In this document: piece by piece, positions 7,894-15,691 of the stretch
Layout of the letters: every line of letters starts with the position of its first letter
Numbering within the stretch: the first letter of the stretch is position 1
Source of the DNA: an uncultured Bacteroidales bacterium
Lineage (GTDB): Bacteria > Bacteroidota > Bacteroidia > Bacteroidales > UBA932
Assembly: GCA_900316045.1 (NCBI GenBank)
Contig: ONBM01000009.1
Span: 1-41,417, forward strand
Direction of reading: 5' to 3'
Length of the DNA stretch: 41,417 bases
Position numbers and translations under genes: made by a program
The notes under the pieces: model-generated
Told to the model about the DNA's origin: nothing
Seen by the model: the letters and a program-made list of their open reading frames with translations, nothing else
Database searches by the model: none

Positions 7894-9204
7894 ATGAAAA
7901 AGAACATATCTATAAGCATCTGCATTTTATGCATGGCGGCTACTAGCTGCCAGATAGGCGATTTCGGAGACGACTTCGCCGCACCTCAACGCAACGAGCA
8001 GGAAGAAGCCGTAACGCTTCCTTCGTCTCTGAATGTCACTCCTGCAAGCCAAATCTTGCTGCAGGAACACAAAGGCGACTCCGTGCAGGTTGCAACCCTT
8101 GGCTCGGTGGACATTCCGGAAGGAAGTGCTCTCGGCAATTTCAAGCTAGTCCTGGACGATAAATACAAGACTGGATTGAGTGGAAGCCTCAAGACCACTG
8201 CGGAAGAACTGCAAAGCATCGTCGAAACGGCTTTCGATGCGGACACCGTCTATAGAGAATTCAAAGCCAGAATCGAGGCCGACATCTACTGCGGAGAGCA
8301 GACCATGTACCTGGCCTCCAAGGAATACACCCTGAGCATAAGGCCTTTCGACATCACGGCAGATTCATGGACTTTGATCGGAGTGAACGGGGACTTTAAT
8401 AACGACATAGCGATGACAGAGGTCGCTCCAGGCATCTGGGCAAGCGGCCGTGTCAGCATCACCTCAGGTGAATGGAAGGTGCGCTGCAACCACGGATGGG
8501 ACGTGAACAGAGGCGGAGCCACTCCGACTCAAGCAGGCGAATTCGTTGAGGCTGTACCTGATGGCAAAAATATCGGCCTCACAGGAGACCTGATCATAGT
8601 TTACAACGCCAACAACGAAACCATAGGCTCAATGACATGGGGCATAACAGGAAGCATAGCAAGCATTGAAGGGTTCAACTGGAACAGAGACATTCCGATG
8701 AATCTCGGCAAGGATGGAAAATATTATGGCTTCCCGTTGACGCTCACCACCACAGATGAAATCAAACTACGCAAGTATGCTGGCTGGGACGAGAATCGCG
8801 GGGGCGACTGCTCTGCCGCTGATGCCGAATTCGATGCCGTCAGCGGTGGAAATAACATCAAAGCTCCTTCTGATGGCACATACATGGTTGTGTACGACCC
8901 CGCCAGCGAGAAAATCACGCTCAGCAAGCTCTTCTGGGGCATAATAGGCGATTTCTGCAACTGGAAGGAAGATCTCTTCATGATTTACGATGGGGCTGGC
9001 AAATGGGCTGCTTACAACAAGAGCTTTGAAGGAACATGGAAGCTCCGCCAGGGATGCAGCTGGGATGTCAACCGCGGTGGCGCTTACGTATCAGCAGGCG
9101 AGCCGTTCGCCGTCACTAATGGTGGAAACAACATTGCCGTTGGCGACATTACGACCTTCGACGTTATCTATGATTCTTCTGCTGAGACCATAACAGTCCA
9201 GTAA
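7894..9204 (+). CDS. susF: SusF-like outer-membrane lipoprotein with three starch-binding repeats
   Basis: 436-residue surface lipoprotein with lipobox AATSC (Cys19), an N-terminal SusE/F Ig-like domain (about 40-150) and three tandem binding modules. Each module carries the same core, KVRCNHGWDVNRGG (195-208), KLRKYAGWDENRGG (291-304) and KLRQGCSWDVNRGG (383-396), spaced about 92-96 residues apart. The invariant Trp, Lys/Arg and Asn positions match the kind of residue used for starch binding in SusE/SusF. SusF of Bacteroides thetaiotaomicron also has three binding sites, which supports the name, although sequence similarity across species is usually low. It follows SusE closely and is followed by a strong hairpin. 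Confidence 0.82.
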   Translation: MKKNISISICILCMAATSCQIGDFGDDFAAPQRNEQEEAVTLPSSLNVTPASQILLQEHKGDSVQVATLGSVDIPEGSALGNFKLVLDDKYKTGLSGSLKTTAEELQSIVETAFDADTVYREFKARIEADIYCGEQTMYLASKEYTLSIRPFDITADSWTLIGVNGDFNNDIAMTEVAPGIWASGRVSITSGEWKVRCNHGWDVNRGGATPTQAGEFVEAVPDGKNIGLTGDLIIVYNANNETIGSMTWGITGSIASIEGFNWNRDIPMNLGKDGKYYGFPLTLTTTDEIKLRKYAGWDENRGGDCSAADAEFDAVSGGNNIKAPSDGTYMVVYDPASEKITLSKLFWGIIGDFCNWKEDLFMIYDGAGKWAAYNKSFEGTWKLRQGCSWDVNRGGAYVSAGEPFAVTNGGNNIAVGDITTFDVIYDSSAETITVQ

Positions 9205-9211
9205 TTTTTCG

Positions 9212-9240
9212 GCCTGATGCCCCTGATTGCGGCATCAGGC
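9212..9240 (+). terminator. Intercistronic hairpin after susF
   Basis: A perfect 10-bp stem (GCCTGATGCC paired with GGCATCAGGC) with a 9-base loop lies between susF and the amylase genes. No run of T follows on either strand, so a classical intrinsic terminator is doubtful. It more likely attenuates or protects the 3' end of the binding-protein mRNA, allowing different levels of binding proteins and enzymes. Confidence 0.6.
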
Positions 9241-9262
9241 TGCCAATTCAAAGCATTAATAG

Positions 9263-11047
9263 ATGAAAAGAAATATAACATATTCATTATTAGGAATATT
9301 CTTCATTGCGTCATTGGCTTCCTGCGGCAGTGATGATCCGGTAAAGCCAGACGTTCCGGATAGTCCTGACGCTCCGGACAAACCAGAAACACCCGCCGCC
9401 GTGGTCGCCAGTCCCGCCGCATTCGACGGCAACAAACGGGCTGGAACGACATACCAGCTTCTGGTCTACAGTTTCGCCGACAGCGACGGTGACGGCATCG
9501 GAGATTTCAACGGCATAACCAAGAAGCTGGGCTATCTGGATTCACTCGGGGTTACCGCCATCTGGCTGTCTCCAATCCATCCAGCATCATCCTATCATGG
9601 ATATGACGTGACTGACTACTATGCGGTAAATCCGAAATTCGGGACGGAGAAAGACTTCAAGCGGCTGATTGACGCAGCTCATGAGAAGGATATTGACATC
9701 TATCTGGACTACGTGCTGAACCACTCATCGGCGAAGAACACGCTCTGGTACAGCAACGAGACTGTCGAGACTTGGTTCACGCAAGCATGCTCGTCTACCA
9801 CGAATCCCTACCGGGACTACTACATCTTCTCGAAGGACCCGAAGAACGACATAGCTGCCGGAAAGATTGACATGATTGCTACAGAAGGAGCTAATGGCTA
9901 TAATTCCGGGCAATGGTTCAAGGTCCGCTCCGGTTCAGGAGCCGCCGGGCAGTTAATTTCCGATCAGACATATTGGCACTCTCACTTTTGGACGGACTGG
10001 TTCGCTGACTTCAATTACGGCAAGGCTTCGCAGGCAAGTTCATCTCCTGCCTTCAAAGACCTTGCGAAATCCGCCGACAAATGGATTGGAATGGGGATAG
10101 ACGGAATGCGTCTGGACGCCGTGAAACACATCTACCACAATGAGTCATCAGATGAGAACCCGACGTTCCTCGCACAGTGGCACGAGCACTGCGACTCTGC
10201 CTACAAGGCACAAGGACACAGCGACGATTTCTTCATGGTGGGAGAAGTGTTCAGCGAGGCTTCCTCTGTCGCGCGATACTACAAAGGACTCCCGTCTTGC
10301 TTCGAATTCAGCTTCTGGTGGCGGTTGAAGGATGCCCTGAACAATCAGGTCGCCAACACATTCCCTTCCACGATCCTGGGCTACGAAAAACTTTATGCAT
10401 CCCAGCGTGCCAACCCTGTCGAATCAACCAAGCTTTCCAACCATGACGAAGACAGAACGGCAACCGACCTTTCCAAATCCCCGTCAAAAGAGAAACAGGC
10501 ATGCGCCTTCCTTCTGACCGCTCCGGGCAAGCCTTTCATCTACCAAGGTGAAGAACTGGGCTACTATGGCACAAAGACAAATGGCGACGAATATGTCAGG
10601 ACACCTATAATGTGGGATATGGCAGGGACTCAAGTGGCATCCGGTGCCCTCGGTGGAAAGGTTGACAAGAATATGCTGACGAAGGCAATTTCCGTTGAAG
10701 CCCAGAATGCGAATCCCTCCTCTGTCCTGTCTGTCTACAAGAAATTCTCGCGCCTCCGCAACACGTATCCGGCGCTTGCAAGCGGCACCATGTCGGAACA
10801 TGATACCTACAACGGCAAGTCTGCCTACAAGACCATTGCATGCTGGTACATGACTTCTGCCGATGACTCCGAGAAACTGCTCGTCGTGCACAACGTGGCG
10901 ACGACTGGTACTCAGAGCCTTACATTCCGTGACGATCTCTCGAAGCCTGTGGCAGTCCTAGGCAGAGCGACTTCACTGAAGAACTCGGACGGAACTTACA
11001 CGCTGAACATGAGTTCCAACACATCCATAGTATTCCAGATTAAATGA
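9263..11047 (+). CDS. susG: SusG-like surface alpha-amylase (GH13)
   Basis: 594-residue outer-membrane lipoprotein hydrolysing alpha-1,4 bonds of starch outside the cell. Lipobox LASC (Cys21) is followed by GSDD, an acidic surface-export-like signal, then a Pro/Asp-rich spacer (28-45). The GH13 barrel starts near residue 63 (YQLLVYSFADSDGDGIGDF). Catalytic residues visible: nucleophile Asp285 (GMRLDAVKH), acid/base Glu328 (VGEVF) and Asp395 (LSNHDEDR); the first conserved region is DYVLNHSS (149-156). It is about 100 residues shorter than B. thetaiotaomicron SusG (692 residues), and no CBM58-sized insertion is seen in the B domain, so binding may depend more on SusE/F. Next gene 22 bp downstream. 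Confidence 0.93.
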   Translation: MKRNITYSLLGIFFIASLASCGSDDPVKPDVPDSPDAPDKPETPAAVVASPAAFDGNKRAGTTYQLLVYSFADSDGDGIGDFNGITKKLGYLDSLGVTAIWLSPIHPASSYHGYDVTDYYAVNPKFGTEKDFKRLIDAAHEKDIDIYLDYVLNHSSAKNTLWYSNETVETWFTQACSSTTNPYRDYYIFSKDPKNDIAAGKIDMIATEGANGYNSGQWFKVRSGSGAAGQLISDQTYWHSHFWTDWFADFNYGKASQASSSPAFKDLAKSADKWIGMGIDGMRLDAVKHIYHNESSDENPTFLAQWHEHCDSAYKAQGHSDDFFMVGEVFSEASSVARYYKGLPSCFEFSFWWRLKDALNNQVANTFPSTILGYEKLYASQRANPVESTKLSNHDEDRTATDLSKSPSKEKQACAFLLTAPGKPFIYQGEELGYYGTKTNGDEYVRTPIMWDMAGTQVASGALGGKVDKNMLTKAISVEAQNANPSSVLSVYKKFSRLRNTYPALASGTMSEHDTYNGKSAYKTIACWYMTSADDSEKLLVVHNVATTGTQSLTFRDDLSKPVAVLGRATSLKNSDGTYTLNMSSNTSIVFQIK

Positions 11048-11069
11048 ATCACCCTGACATATTAGAAAA

Positions 11070-13049
11070 ATGAAAAAATTGAATTTCCTTGCCTTTGCTT
11101 GCGCAATTTCGATGGTTGCCGTATCTTGCGGCAATATGAACGACACTCACAATATCCCGGAGGCCACTTCCAATGAAATTACCAGGGTCGAGCCACCATC
11201 CTGGTGGATTGGCATGAAGACCAGGCTCCAGCTTATGGTGCAAGGGAAAGACATTTCTGGCTATCAGGTATCCATCGAAGGATATAACGGGGTGAAGGTG
11301 AAGGAGGTGCACAAGGCTGACAACCCCGATTTCATATTCATAGACATCGATGTAAGCACCACTGCGCGCCCTGGCACTTTCCACCTCATATTCTCGAAAG
11401 GGAAAGAGCAATTCAAGTACGCATACACTCTCTCGGAGCGTTCCAAAGGCTCTGAGAGCAGGACGAGTTTCAACAATTCTGACCTGATTTATTTAATAAA
11501 TCCGGATCGCTTCGCTAATGGCGACCCCACGAATGATTCTACCTCTGCGACTACCGAACCAAGCAACCGCAAAGCTCCTTTCGGCCGTCACGGAGGAGAC
11601 ATTCAAGGCATCATAGACCATCTGGACTACATCGCCGGCCTTGGGGCGACTGCCATCTGGCCCACTCCCCTTCTGGAGGACAATCTGAAGGAGGAGTCCT
11701 ACCATGGCTATGCCTGCACGGACTATTACCGGATCGATCCTCGCTTCGGGACTAACGAGCTTTACAGGGAAATGGTCTCCAAGGCTCACGAAAAAGGGCT
11801 GAAAGTCATCATGGACGTGGTGACGAACCATTGCGGGATTGACCATTGGTGGATGAAGGACATGCCTTTCAAGGACTGGGTCAACATGCATGACGAATAT
11901 GTCGGGACGTCGCATCGTTTTTCCGTGCTCACCGACCCTTACGGGTCGCAGCATGACCGTGAAATCATGAGCCGAGGCTGGTTCGTTCCCTCAATGCCGG
12001 ACATGAATCTGGACAATCCTTTCGTACTCAGTTATTTCGAGCAGTGGGCAGCATGGTGGATAGAATATGCGGGTCTGGATGGCCTGCGGGTGGACACATA
12101 CCCCTATAACGCAAAAGAGGCGATGAGCGAATGGTGCGCATCGGTTCGTCGCGAATATCCAGGGATGAACATCGTCGGGGAATGCTGGGATCACTCCCCT
12201 GCCGCAATCGCCTATTGGCAGACCGGCAACGGGAACAAGGACGGATTCGACACGAATCTGCCGACGGTCATGGATTTTCCTCTTTTCGAAGCAATGTGCA
12301 GGTCTCTCGGCGTCGGGCCTCGTGGAACGCTCGGGGACATTACGGACGTGTATGATTCTTTGTCTGGCGACTATGCGTACGCGAATCCGTTCAATCTGCT
12401 GATTTTCTTTGCGAATCACGACTGCCTGCGCTTCGGGGACATCGTCCGCAGGAATCCCGATAAAATGAAGATAGCATATTCAATTCTCGCCACCATGCGT
12501 GGCATACCGCAGATTTTCTACGGGGACGAGATGATGTTTGCCAACGGCACTCAGCATAAGAGCGACGGAATGCTCCGGATGGACTTCCCTGGCGGATGGG
12601 AGGGAGACAAAGTTAATCTGTTCACGGCAGAGGGTCGTGCTGCGGCAGAGGCAAATCATGTGGCCCTCGCCGCCGATTCCACGACTTTCAACGCAACGAA
12701 GAGCGCAAGGGACACGATTTTCTCGAATGCCGCATCGCTCCATGACTATGCCTCCAGGCTGTTCAACTGGCGCAAAGGCAAGACCGTAATCCACACTGGC
12801 AAGACTTTGGAATTTCTGCCGAAGGACAACACTTACGCCTATTTCCGCTACAACGAATCCGAGGCTGTGTTCGTATTCATCAACAACTCCGCCGAAGACC
12901 GCAAGATTCCGTGGGGCGATTATGCTGAAATCACGTCTAAGCTCCCTTCCGCCGGCACCAACGTAATGACCGGCGAGACAATCACCATTGGCCCTGACAC
13001 CAAAGTCCCACCAACTTCGGCACTGCTCGTCGAATACTCGCTTAAGTAA
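11070..13049 (+). CDS. susA: SusA-like neopullulanase / cyclomaltodextrinase (GH13), predicted periplasmic lipoprotein
   Basis: 659-residue GH13 enzyme that should cut imported maltooligosaccharides in the periplasm. It has an N-terminal beta-sandwich (about 38-125, RVEPPSWWIGM, typical of cyclomaltodextrinase N-domains), then the barrel (about 140-560) with conserved VVTNH (250-254), nucleophile Asp342 (DGLRVDTYPY), acid/base Glu371 (VGECWDH) and Asp451 (FANHDCLRF), and a C-terminal beta domain. The signal peptide ends in VAVSC (Cys20) followed by GNMND, without the acidic cluster seen after the cysteines of SusE and SusG, so anchoring on the periplasmic side is inferred. The gene closes the operon with a strong terminator 8 bp after its stop. 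Confidence 0.9.
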   Translation: MKKLNFLAFACAISMVAVSCGNMNDTHNIPEATSNEITRVEPPSWWIGMKTRLQLMVQGKDISGYQVSIEGYNGVKVKEVHKADNPDFIFIDIDVSTTARPGTFHLIFSKGKEQFKYAYTLSERSKGSESRTSFNNSDLIYLINPDRFANGDPTNDSTSATTEPSNRKAPFGRHGGDIQGIIDHLDYIAGLGATAIWPTPLLEDNLKEESYHGYACTDYYRIDPRFGTNELYREMVSKAHEKGLKVIMDVVTNHCGIDHWWMKDMPFKDWVNMHDEYVGTSHRFSVLTDPYGSQHDREIMSRGWFVPSMPDMNLDNPFVLSYFEQWAAWWIEYAGLDGLRVDTYPYNAKEAMSEWCASVRREYPGMNIVGECWDHSPAAIAYWQTGNGNKDGFDTNLPTVMDFPLFEAMCRSLGVGPRGTLGDITDVYDSLSGDYAYANPFNLLIFFANHDCLRFGDIVRRNPDKMKIAYSILATMRGIPQIFYGDEMMFANGTQHKSDGMLRMDFPGGWEGDKVNLFTAEGRAAAEANHVALAADSTTFNATKSARDTIFSNAASLHDYASRLFNWRKGKTVIHTGKTLEFLPKDNTYAYFRYNESEAVFVFINNSAEDRKIPWGDYAEITSKLPSAGTNVMTGETITIGPDTKVPPTSALLVEYSLK

Positions 13050-13057
13050 AAAATAAA

Positions 13058-13086
13058 AGGCTGCCTGATGAGGGCAGCCTGAATTT
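13058..13086. terminator. Bidirectional intrinsic terminator between sus operon and ferredoxin
   Basis: AGGCTGCC (13058-13065) pairs perfectly with GGCAGCCT (13073-13080) around a 7-base loop, with GAATTTTT on the right and an A-rich run (TAAAAAATAAA) on the left. It can end transcription from both converging units. Confidence 0.85.
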
Positions 13087-13101
13087 TTCGCATAAAGATT
13101 G

Positions 13102-13275
13102 TTATTCCGCAGGATGGATAGCTCCCATAGGGCAAGCATCGGCGCATGTGCCGCAGTCGATGCAGGCATCCGGATCGATATGATAAACGTCACCTTCGTG
13201 GATAGCACCCTGAGGGCATTCGCTTGCGCAAGTGCCGCAAGCTACACAATCAGTTTCAGAAATCTTGTAAGCCAT
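13102..13275 (-). CDS. 2x[4Fe-4S] ferredoxin, 57 residues
   Basis: Small bacterial-type ferredoxin carrying low-potential electrons in the cytoplasm. Both cluster motifs are complete: CVACGTCASECP near the N-terminus (residues 10-21) and CIDCGTCADACP (about 39-50), each followed by a GAIH stretch, giving the expected internal twofold repeat. 57 residues is normal for clostridial-type ferredoxins. Start ATG at 13275 gives MAYKISETD, the usual N-terminus of this family. It has its own promoter inside the 3' end of the exporter gene upstream and ends at the bidirectional terminator. The partner enzyme is not in the window. Confidence 0.95.
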   Translation of the reverse strand: MAYKISETDCVACGTCASECPQGAIHEGDVYHIDPDACIDCGTCADACPMGAIHPAE

Positions 13276-13326
13276 AATATTAAAAATTTATCGTAATGAA
13301 GCAATTTGCGGCTCGAAAGCCGTTTG

Positions 13327-13358
13327 CAAATATATATCCTTAATTTCTCAAAAGCAAA
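13327..13358 (-). promoter_or_regulatory. Ferredoxin promoter
   Basis: On the minus strand TTTG (13358-13355), 20 bp and TATATTTG (13334-13327) match the Bacteroidetes vegetative consensus. The -33 box lies inside the 3' end of the exporter gene. Expected leader is about 45 bases and contains a small GGCT/AGCC hairpin. Confidence 0.65.
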
Positions 13359-14389
13359 CCCCAGATTGCAAAAAAGACTAGAGCCATAACCACCTTGATA
13401 CCCTTTGCCTTTATGAACGCTCGGCGGCTGTCTGCAAGCAGCGGCAAGCCCGCATGTCCCTCCTGCACAAGAGAATTCACGAAAAGCACAGGGAAAGGAA
13501 TCACTCCGCCGGCGAACAAAGTCACGAATATCAGGTGCGGACCGGATTCAGGAATGAGGCCTATCAGAATCGCCAGCAGCATCATTATCACAGTGTTGCC
13601 TTTTATCCATTCATTCAAATCCAAGAAATGGAAAAGCGTTCCTACGACGATAAGCACGCCGAAAGTCCAAGCGAATATGCTAGGCAAGTGCTTGCAAACC
13701 ACATGCTCCCACAGATGTTCCTCAACGAAATGGTCTGAAGCGAATATGGCAGCCCCCAAAACTACGAGGCTAAGGGCACCGAACAACCAGTACATCCAGT
13801 CTTCGCTAAGCAGGTTCAGTCCATCGGACTCGGCCTCATGACCATCTTCTAGAAGGCCTGACAATAATGCAAACAGGAATATTCCTACGCCAAAAAGAAG
13901 GACTATCCTCCGCCATCCCCAATGCCTGACGCCATGTTTCTCCGCCTCAACATCTTCCTGATGACAATCATAAGTATCTTCCAGGCGAGTCGGGATGGCT
14001 CTGCCTTTCTTGAAAAAGGCATCTGCCAGCAAGCCTGTGGCAACTGCCAGCACGAAAAGAATCAAAAACAGCAGAGAAGCCTTGCCAGGAAACATCGCCA
14101 GCATCATGAAAGCCTCATCGCCTGCCGTGGCAATCATCATTGCCAGCAAGGCGCCGAAACTCAGCATCCTGTGCGTATAAAGAGAAACGGCAGCAAAGCC
14201 TCCCACGCAACCCGGAACCGCCCCGAGCAAAGCCGACAGAAGAACTTGCAAGAAACCATTCTTTTTCAGTCCATTGAATATCTTGCCGTTCGACTCCACG
14301 TTGAACGACTCTATGAGCATCATCATGATGACGACAAGACCGCTTATGAGAACAGCGCTTCTAAGAGCGTCTAAAAGGACATTCAGCAT
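13340..14389 (-). CDS. ArsP_2-type membrane protein (putative 10-TM heavy-metal / manganese exporter)
   Basis: 349-residue integral membrane protein resembling the ArsP_2 family (putative arsenic or manganese efflux proteins). About ten hydrophobic segments are visible in two halves, separated by a charged cytoplasmic-type stretch (about 130-165, RAIPTRLEDTYDCHQEDVEAEKHG). Small-residue motifs GAVPGCVGGFAAV (near 57-69) and GLIPESGPHLIFVTLFAGGVIPFP (near 278-300) occur once in each half and look like an inverted-repeat pore core. The gene starts 4 bp after the DUF1573 gene, so the two form an operon. The transported ion is not evident from sequence. Confidence 0.75.
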   Translation of the reverse strand: MLNVLLDALRSAVLISGLVVIMMMLIESFNVESNGKIFNGLKKNGFLQVLLSALLGAVPGCVGGFAAVSLYTHRMLSFGALLAMMIATAGDEAFMMLAMFPGKASLLFLILFVLAVATGLLADAFFKKGRAIPTRLEDTYDCHQEDVEAEKHGVRHWGWRRIVLLFGVGIFLFALLSGLLEDGHEAESDGLNLLSEDWMYWLFGALSLVVLGAAIFASDHFVEEHLWEHVVCKHLPSIFAWTFGVLIVVGTLFHFLDLNEWIKGNTVIMMLLAILIGLIPESGPHLIFVTLFAGGVIPFPVLFVNSLVQEGHAGLPLLADSRRAFIKAKGIKVVMALVFFAIWGLLLRN

Positions 14390-14393
14390 ATTC

Positions 14394-15581
14394 CTAATCT
14401 ATCCAGCCAGTTACGAATAAGTTAATGATGGGCCGTAGTGGGGAGTTTGTGTAAAGGTTTATGACAAACAGAGTCTCCCCTTTCGGCAAGCCAGCAGTAT
14501 CCAGAATGAAATGCAGCGAGGAACTCATGCCTGCCGCCACTTCTTCAACGGGTTCCAGCTTCAGATGAGAACTCTCGGAGTCTGCCTTGTATATTCTTAA
14601 AACGCTTTTCCCCTTATTCGTAAAGCCGAAGGCACCGCTCACGGTCGTGCCAGCAGAAACTTTTTCGAATGAATATGTGCTCTCGGTGAACATGGGTTGC
14701 GAACCATTCTTTCTCTCCTGATCCGTCCATGACGAGAAATTTTCCTTCGTAATCGCAAAAATGCCGATCTTTTCATGACCGGCACCAAGATTCGGATTAG
14801 GATCCGAGACGATCGCCTCCTCGCCAGCAACCTTATCCTGCCCGCCGGAACCAGAAGCCGTGAATACCCTGCCACCGACTACAGGCGTAGCATAATAATA
14901 ATTCTTTCCCCATAGCGACCTGTCCGACGTGATTACGTATGACAGAGTGGCAGTCCCGCCTGCGGAAATCGGATTCTTAGACAACTTTAAAGAAAGATTC
15001 CGGCTGATGTCCTTGAACGTAACGTTCAGAGGGCTGGATCCCAGGTTAGCCACCTTCACTTCCCCGCTCTTCTGCTCGCCTTGGGAAAGATTCCCGCCCT
15101 TTATTTCAGCCGACTTCATGCCCAGATTTCCGAAATGCACAGGATACATCTCCTTAAGGCTCAGCTTCTTGGCATGGCTCTCGCCGCGGAGTCTCAGCAC
15201 TATTGGCTTCCTCTGGCCGGAAATATATACAGTCAGAGTCTTATCAAAGGGATATGCCCCCTCGTCATTGCTGTAAGTCGCCTTGATAGTCCCGCTCTCG
15301 CCGCCCTTGAGAGGCTGCCTGGTCCATTCGACGTTGGTGCAGCCGCACGAAGAAACCACGTTATATATCACCACAGCCTTGGAGCCAACGTTTTTAGCCT
15401 TGAAAACAGCCGTCACGGGCCCGTCTGAAAGCATTATGTCGCCGAAATCATAAATCAACCGGTCGAACTCGACGGAGCCGAACGTCTTTCCACCATTGCT
15501 GCCCTGCGCCAAAGCGGAAAAAGATAGCAGCAAAGCTGCCAGAATCGCAGATGATATATTCAGTATATTCCTCATATTCAT
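14394..15581 (-). CDS. DUF1573-domain secreted protein
   Basis: Exported protein of about 395 residues with unknown biochemical role. A Sec signal peptide (NILNISSAILAALLLSFSALAQ) precedes a DUF1573 beta-sandwich (about 40-130), recognised by FDRLIYDFGDI, FKAKNVGSKAVVI and the conserved VSSCGCTNVEWTR-PLKGGESG-I-ATY pattern. Two further beta-rich segments follow, ending near LFVINLYTNSPLRPIINLFVTGWID. A frame extending to 15623 would overlap the -7 box at 15621-15628, so one of the ATGs at 15590, 15581 or 15575 is the start; 15581 is given, within the ATGAATATG string common here. It is divergent from parE and precedes the ArsP_2 gene by 4 bp. Confidence 0.85.
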   Translation of the reverse strand: MNMRNILNISSAILAALLLSFSALAQGSNGGKTFGSVEFDRLIYDFGDIMLSDGPVTAVFKAKNVGSKAVVIYNVVSSCGCTNVEWTRQPLKGGESGTIKATYSNDEGAYPFDKTLTVYISGQRKPIVLRLRGESHAKKLSLKEMYPVHFGNLGMKSAEIKGGNLSQGEQKSGEVKVANLGSSPLNVTFKDISRNLSLKLSKNPISAGGTATLSYVITSDRSLWGKNYYYATPVVGGRVFTASGSGGQDKVAGEEAIVSDPNPNLGAGHEKIGIFAITKENFSSWTDQERKNGSQPMFTESTYSFEKVSAGTTVSGAFGFTNKGKSVLRIYKADSESSHLKLEPVEEVAAGMSSSLHFILDTAGLPKGETLFVINLYTNSPLRPIINLFVTGWID

Positions 15582-15620
15582 AAAACCCATCGTTATTTTC
15601 TGCAAATTTCCTTCCAGATG

Positions 15621-15651
15621 CAAATATATGACAATTGGGCAGTCTTTAAAA
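15621..15651 (-). promoter_or_regulatory. DUF1573 promoter
   Basis: On the minus strand TTTT (15651-15648), 19 bp and TATATTTG (15628-15621) fit the Bacteroidetes consensus. The -33 box abuts and overlaps by one base the -33 box of the divergent parE promoter. Confidence 0.7.
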
Positions 15652-15675
15652 TCAGGCAGATTATTTGTAATTTTG
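15645..15675 (+). promoter_or_regulatory. parE operon promoter
   Basis: TTTA (15645-15648), 19 bp and TAATTTTG (15668-15675): perfect -7 box, one mismatch in the -33 box. Expected transcription start is about 10 bases before the parE ATG, giving a very short leader. Confidence 0.7.
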
Positions 15676-15691
15676 CAATTCTCGTTAAGAC

